Assembly: GCA_008501655.1 (NCBI GenBank)
Contig: QQUK01000133.1
Span: forward strand, 1-5,050
Length of the DNA stretch: 5,050 bases
Direction: 5' to 3'
Source: Calditrichota bacterium
GTDB lineage: Bacteria; Zixibacteria; MSB-5A5; GN15; FEB-12
How positions within the stretch are numbered: position 1 is the first letter of the stretch; each line of letters starts with the position of its first letter. The notes beneath the pieces were generated by a model. It searched no databases. It was not told the DNA's origin and saw only the letters and a list, made by a program, of their open reading frames with translations. Position numbers and translations under genes: made by a program. Below are positions 4,776 through 5,050 of this stretch, one piece after another.

Positions 4776-4806
4776 AAAGTCGGGGTAGTAATACTCCGGC
4801 TTTTTT
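4776..4806 (+). terminator. Strong intrinsic terminator
   Basis: A 12-bp stem (4776-4787 with 4792-4803, two G-U pairs) is closed by a GTAA loop, a GNRA-type tetraloop, and runs into six T residues (4801-4806). It ends transcription of the PilZ gene about 110 bases after its stop, or acts as an attenuator ahead of the next gene if reading continues from upstream. Confidence 0.85.
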
Positions 4807-4807
4807 A

Positions 4808-4835
4808 TTGCGTAGATTATTTCATCGTGTATATT
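4808..4835 (+). promoter_or_regulatory. Candidate promoter of the exported beta-helix gene
   Basis: TTGCGT (4808-4813), 16 bases, then TATATT (4830-4835) immediately after the terminator predicts a start near 4842. A perfect TATAAT at 4842-4847 is also present but lies so close to the ribosome site (GGGAGG, 4849-4854) that a transcript from it would start inside the Shine-Dalgarno. Confidence 0.4.
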
Positions 4836-4861
4836 TTAGGATATAATAGGGAGGTTTGTTA

Positions 4862-5050
4862 ATGCGTTTTAAACTGATTTTATTTGTACTCCTCATTTTT
4901 GTACCATCTCTTTTTTCCGCCACCCATTTAGTACCATCCGTGTATCCGACAATACAGGAAGGTATTGATGCCGCGTTGGAAGGGGATACGGTTCTGGTCG
5001 CTCCGGGAACATATACCAGTATTGGAAACTCTGATATTACATTTAATGGT
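4862..5050 (+). CDS. Exported right-handed beta-helix-type protein, N-terminal part only
   Basis: An open frame of 63 codons starts at the ATG seven bases after GGGAGG and runs off the window end, so the gene is partial at its 3' side. The first 20 residues are a classic signal peptide: MRFK, a hydrophobic core (LILFVLLIFVPSLF) and a likely signal peptidase I site after FSA. The mature part begins THLVPSVYPTIQEGIDAA, then GDTVLVAPGTYT (42-53) and DITFNG (58-63). This pattern, an index-like YPTIQ.AID.A..GDTVLVAPGTY start, opens many secreted parallel beta-helix (pectate-lyase-like) proteins in uncultured bacteria of the FCB and related groups. The ligand or activity cannot be told from this part. 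Many relatives end in a C-terminal sorting or FlgD-like domain, which would lie beyond the window. Confidence 0.78.
   Translation, partial: MRFKLILFVLLIFVPSLFSATHLVPSVYPTIQEGIDAALEGDTVLVAPGTYTSIGNSDITFNG

Noticed and set aside
4842..4847. Perfect TATAAT as the -10 box of the exported-protein gene
   Set aside because: Transcription would begin within the GGGAGG ribosome site, and no fitting -35 is seen at 17 bases; TTGCGT/TATATT just upstream is more plausible.

Overview
The window looks like a chromosomal segment of a moderately AT-rich bacterium with strong Shine-Dalgarno signals and mostly short operons. The genes are housekeeping or accessory-metabolic. The start of a secreted beta-helix-type protein at the right end and the dense palindromic intergenic repeats fit an uncultured lineage of the FCB/Zixibacteria/Cloacimonadota kind. 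That placement is an impression from style, not a demonstrated assignment.

Positions 1-1050 hold no credible gene. They form a mosaic of long direct repeats, each built from small perfect hairpins. I name three modules A, B and C: A1 (1-127), B1 (210-352), C1 (421-578), C2 (584-741), A2 (720-846) and B2 (831-973). Five exact, same-direction copies of the 14-mer GGAACCCGACCTAC mark module ends. A bidirectional-looking terminator (1051-1079) separates the array from the first gene.

Positions 1102-1746 (minus) encode MsrA with an N-terminal membrane segment and a well-placed second start that would give a cytosolic form. Divergently, 1892-2455 encodes BioY, the biotin-binding subunit of an ECF transporter, without its energising partners nearby. 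From 2666 a two-gene operon follows: a branched-chain amino acid aminotransferase (IlvE), then RpiB starting inside the ilvE stop codon (TAATG). This RpiB has Trp in place of the Gly after the catalytic Cys.

Positions 4282-4665 encode a single-domain PilZ-like protein with one altered c-di-GMP motif residue. A long inverted repeat and a strong intrinsic terminator follow it. At 4862 an exported protein begins and runs off the window; its first 63 residues look like the start of a right-handed beta-helix domain.

The genes do not form one obvious pathway. ilvE-rpiB is the only convincing operon. I see no clear previously undescribed system. The best leads are the modular hairpin array, the dual-start MsrA and the leader-like structure between the PilZ gene and the exported protein.
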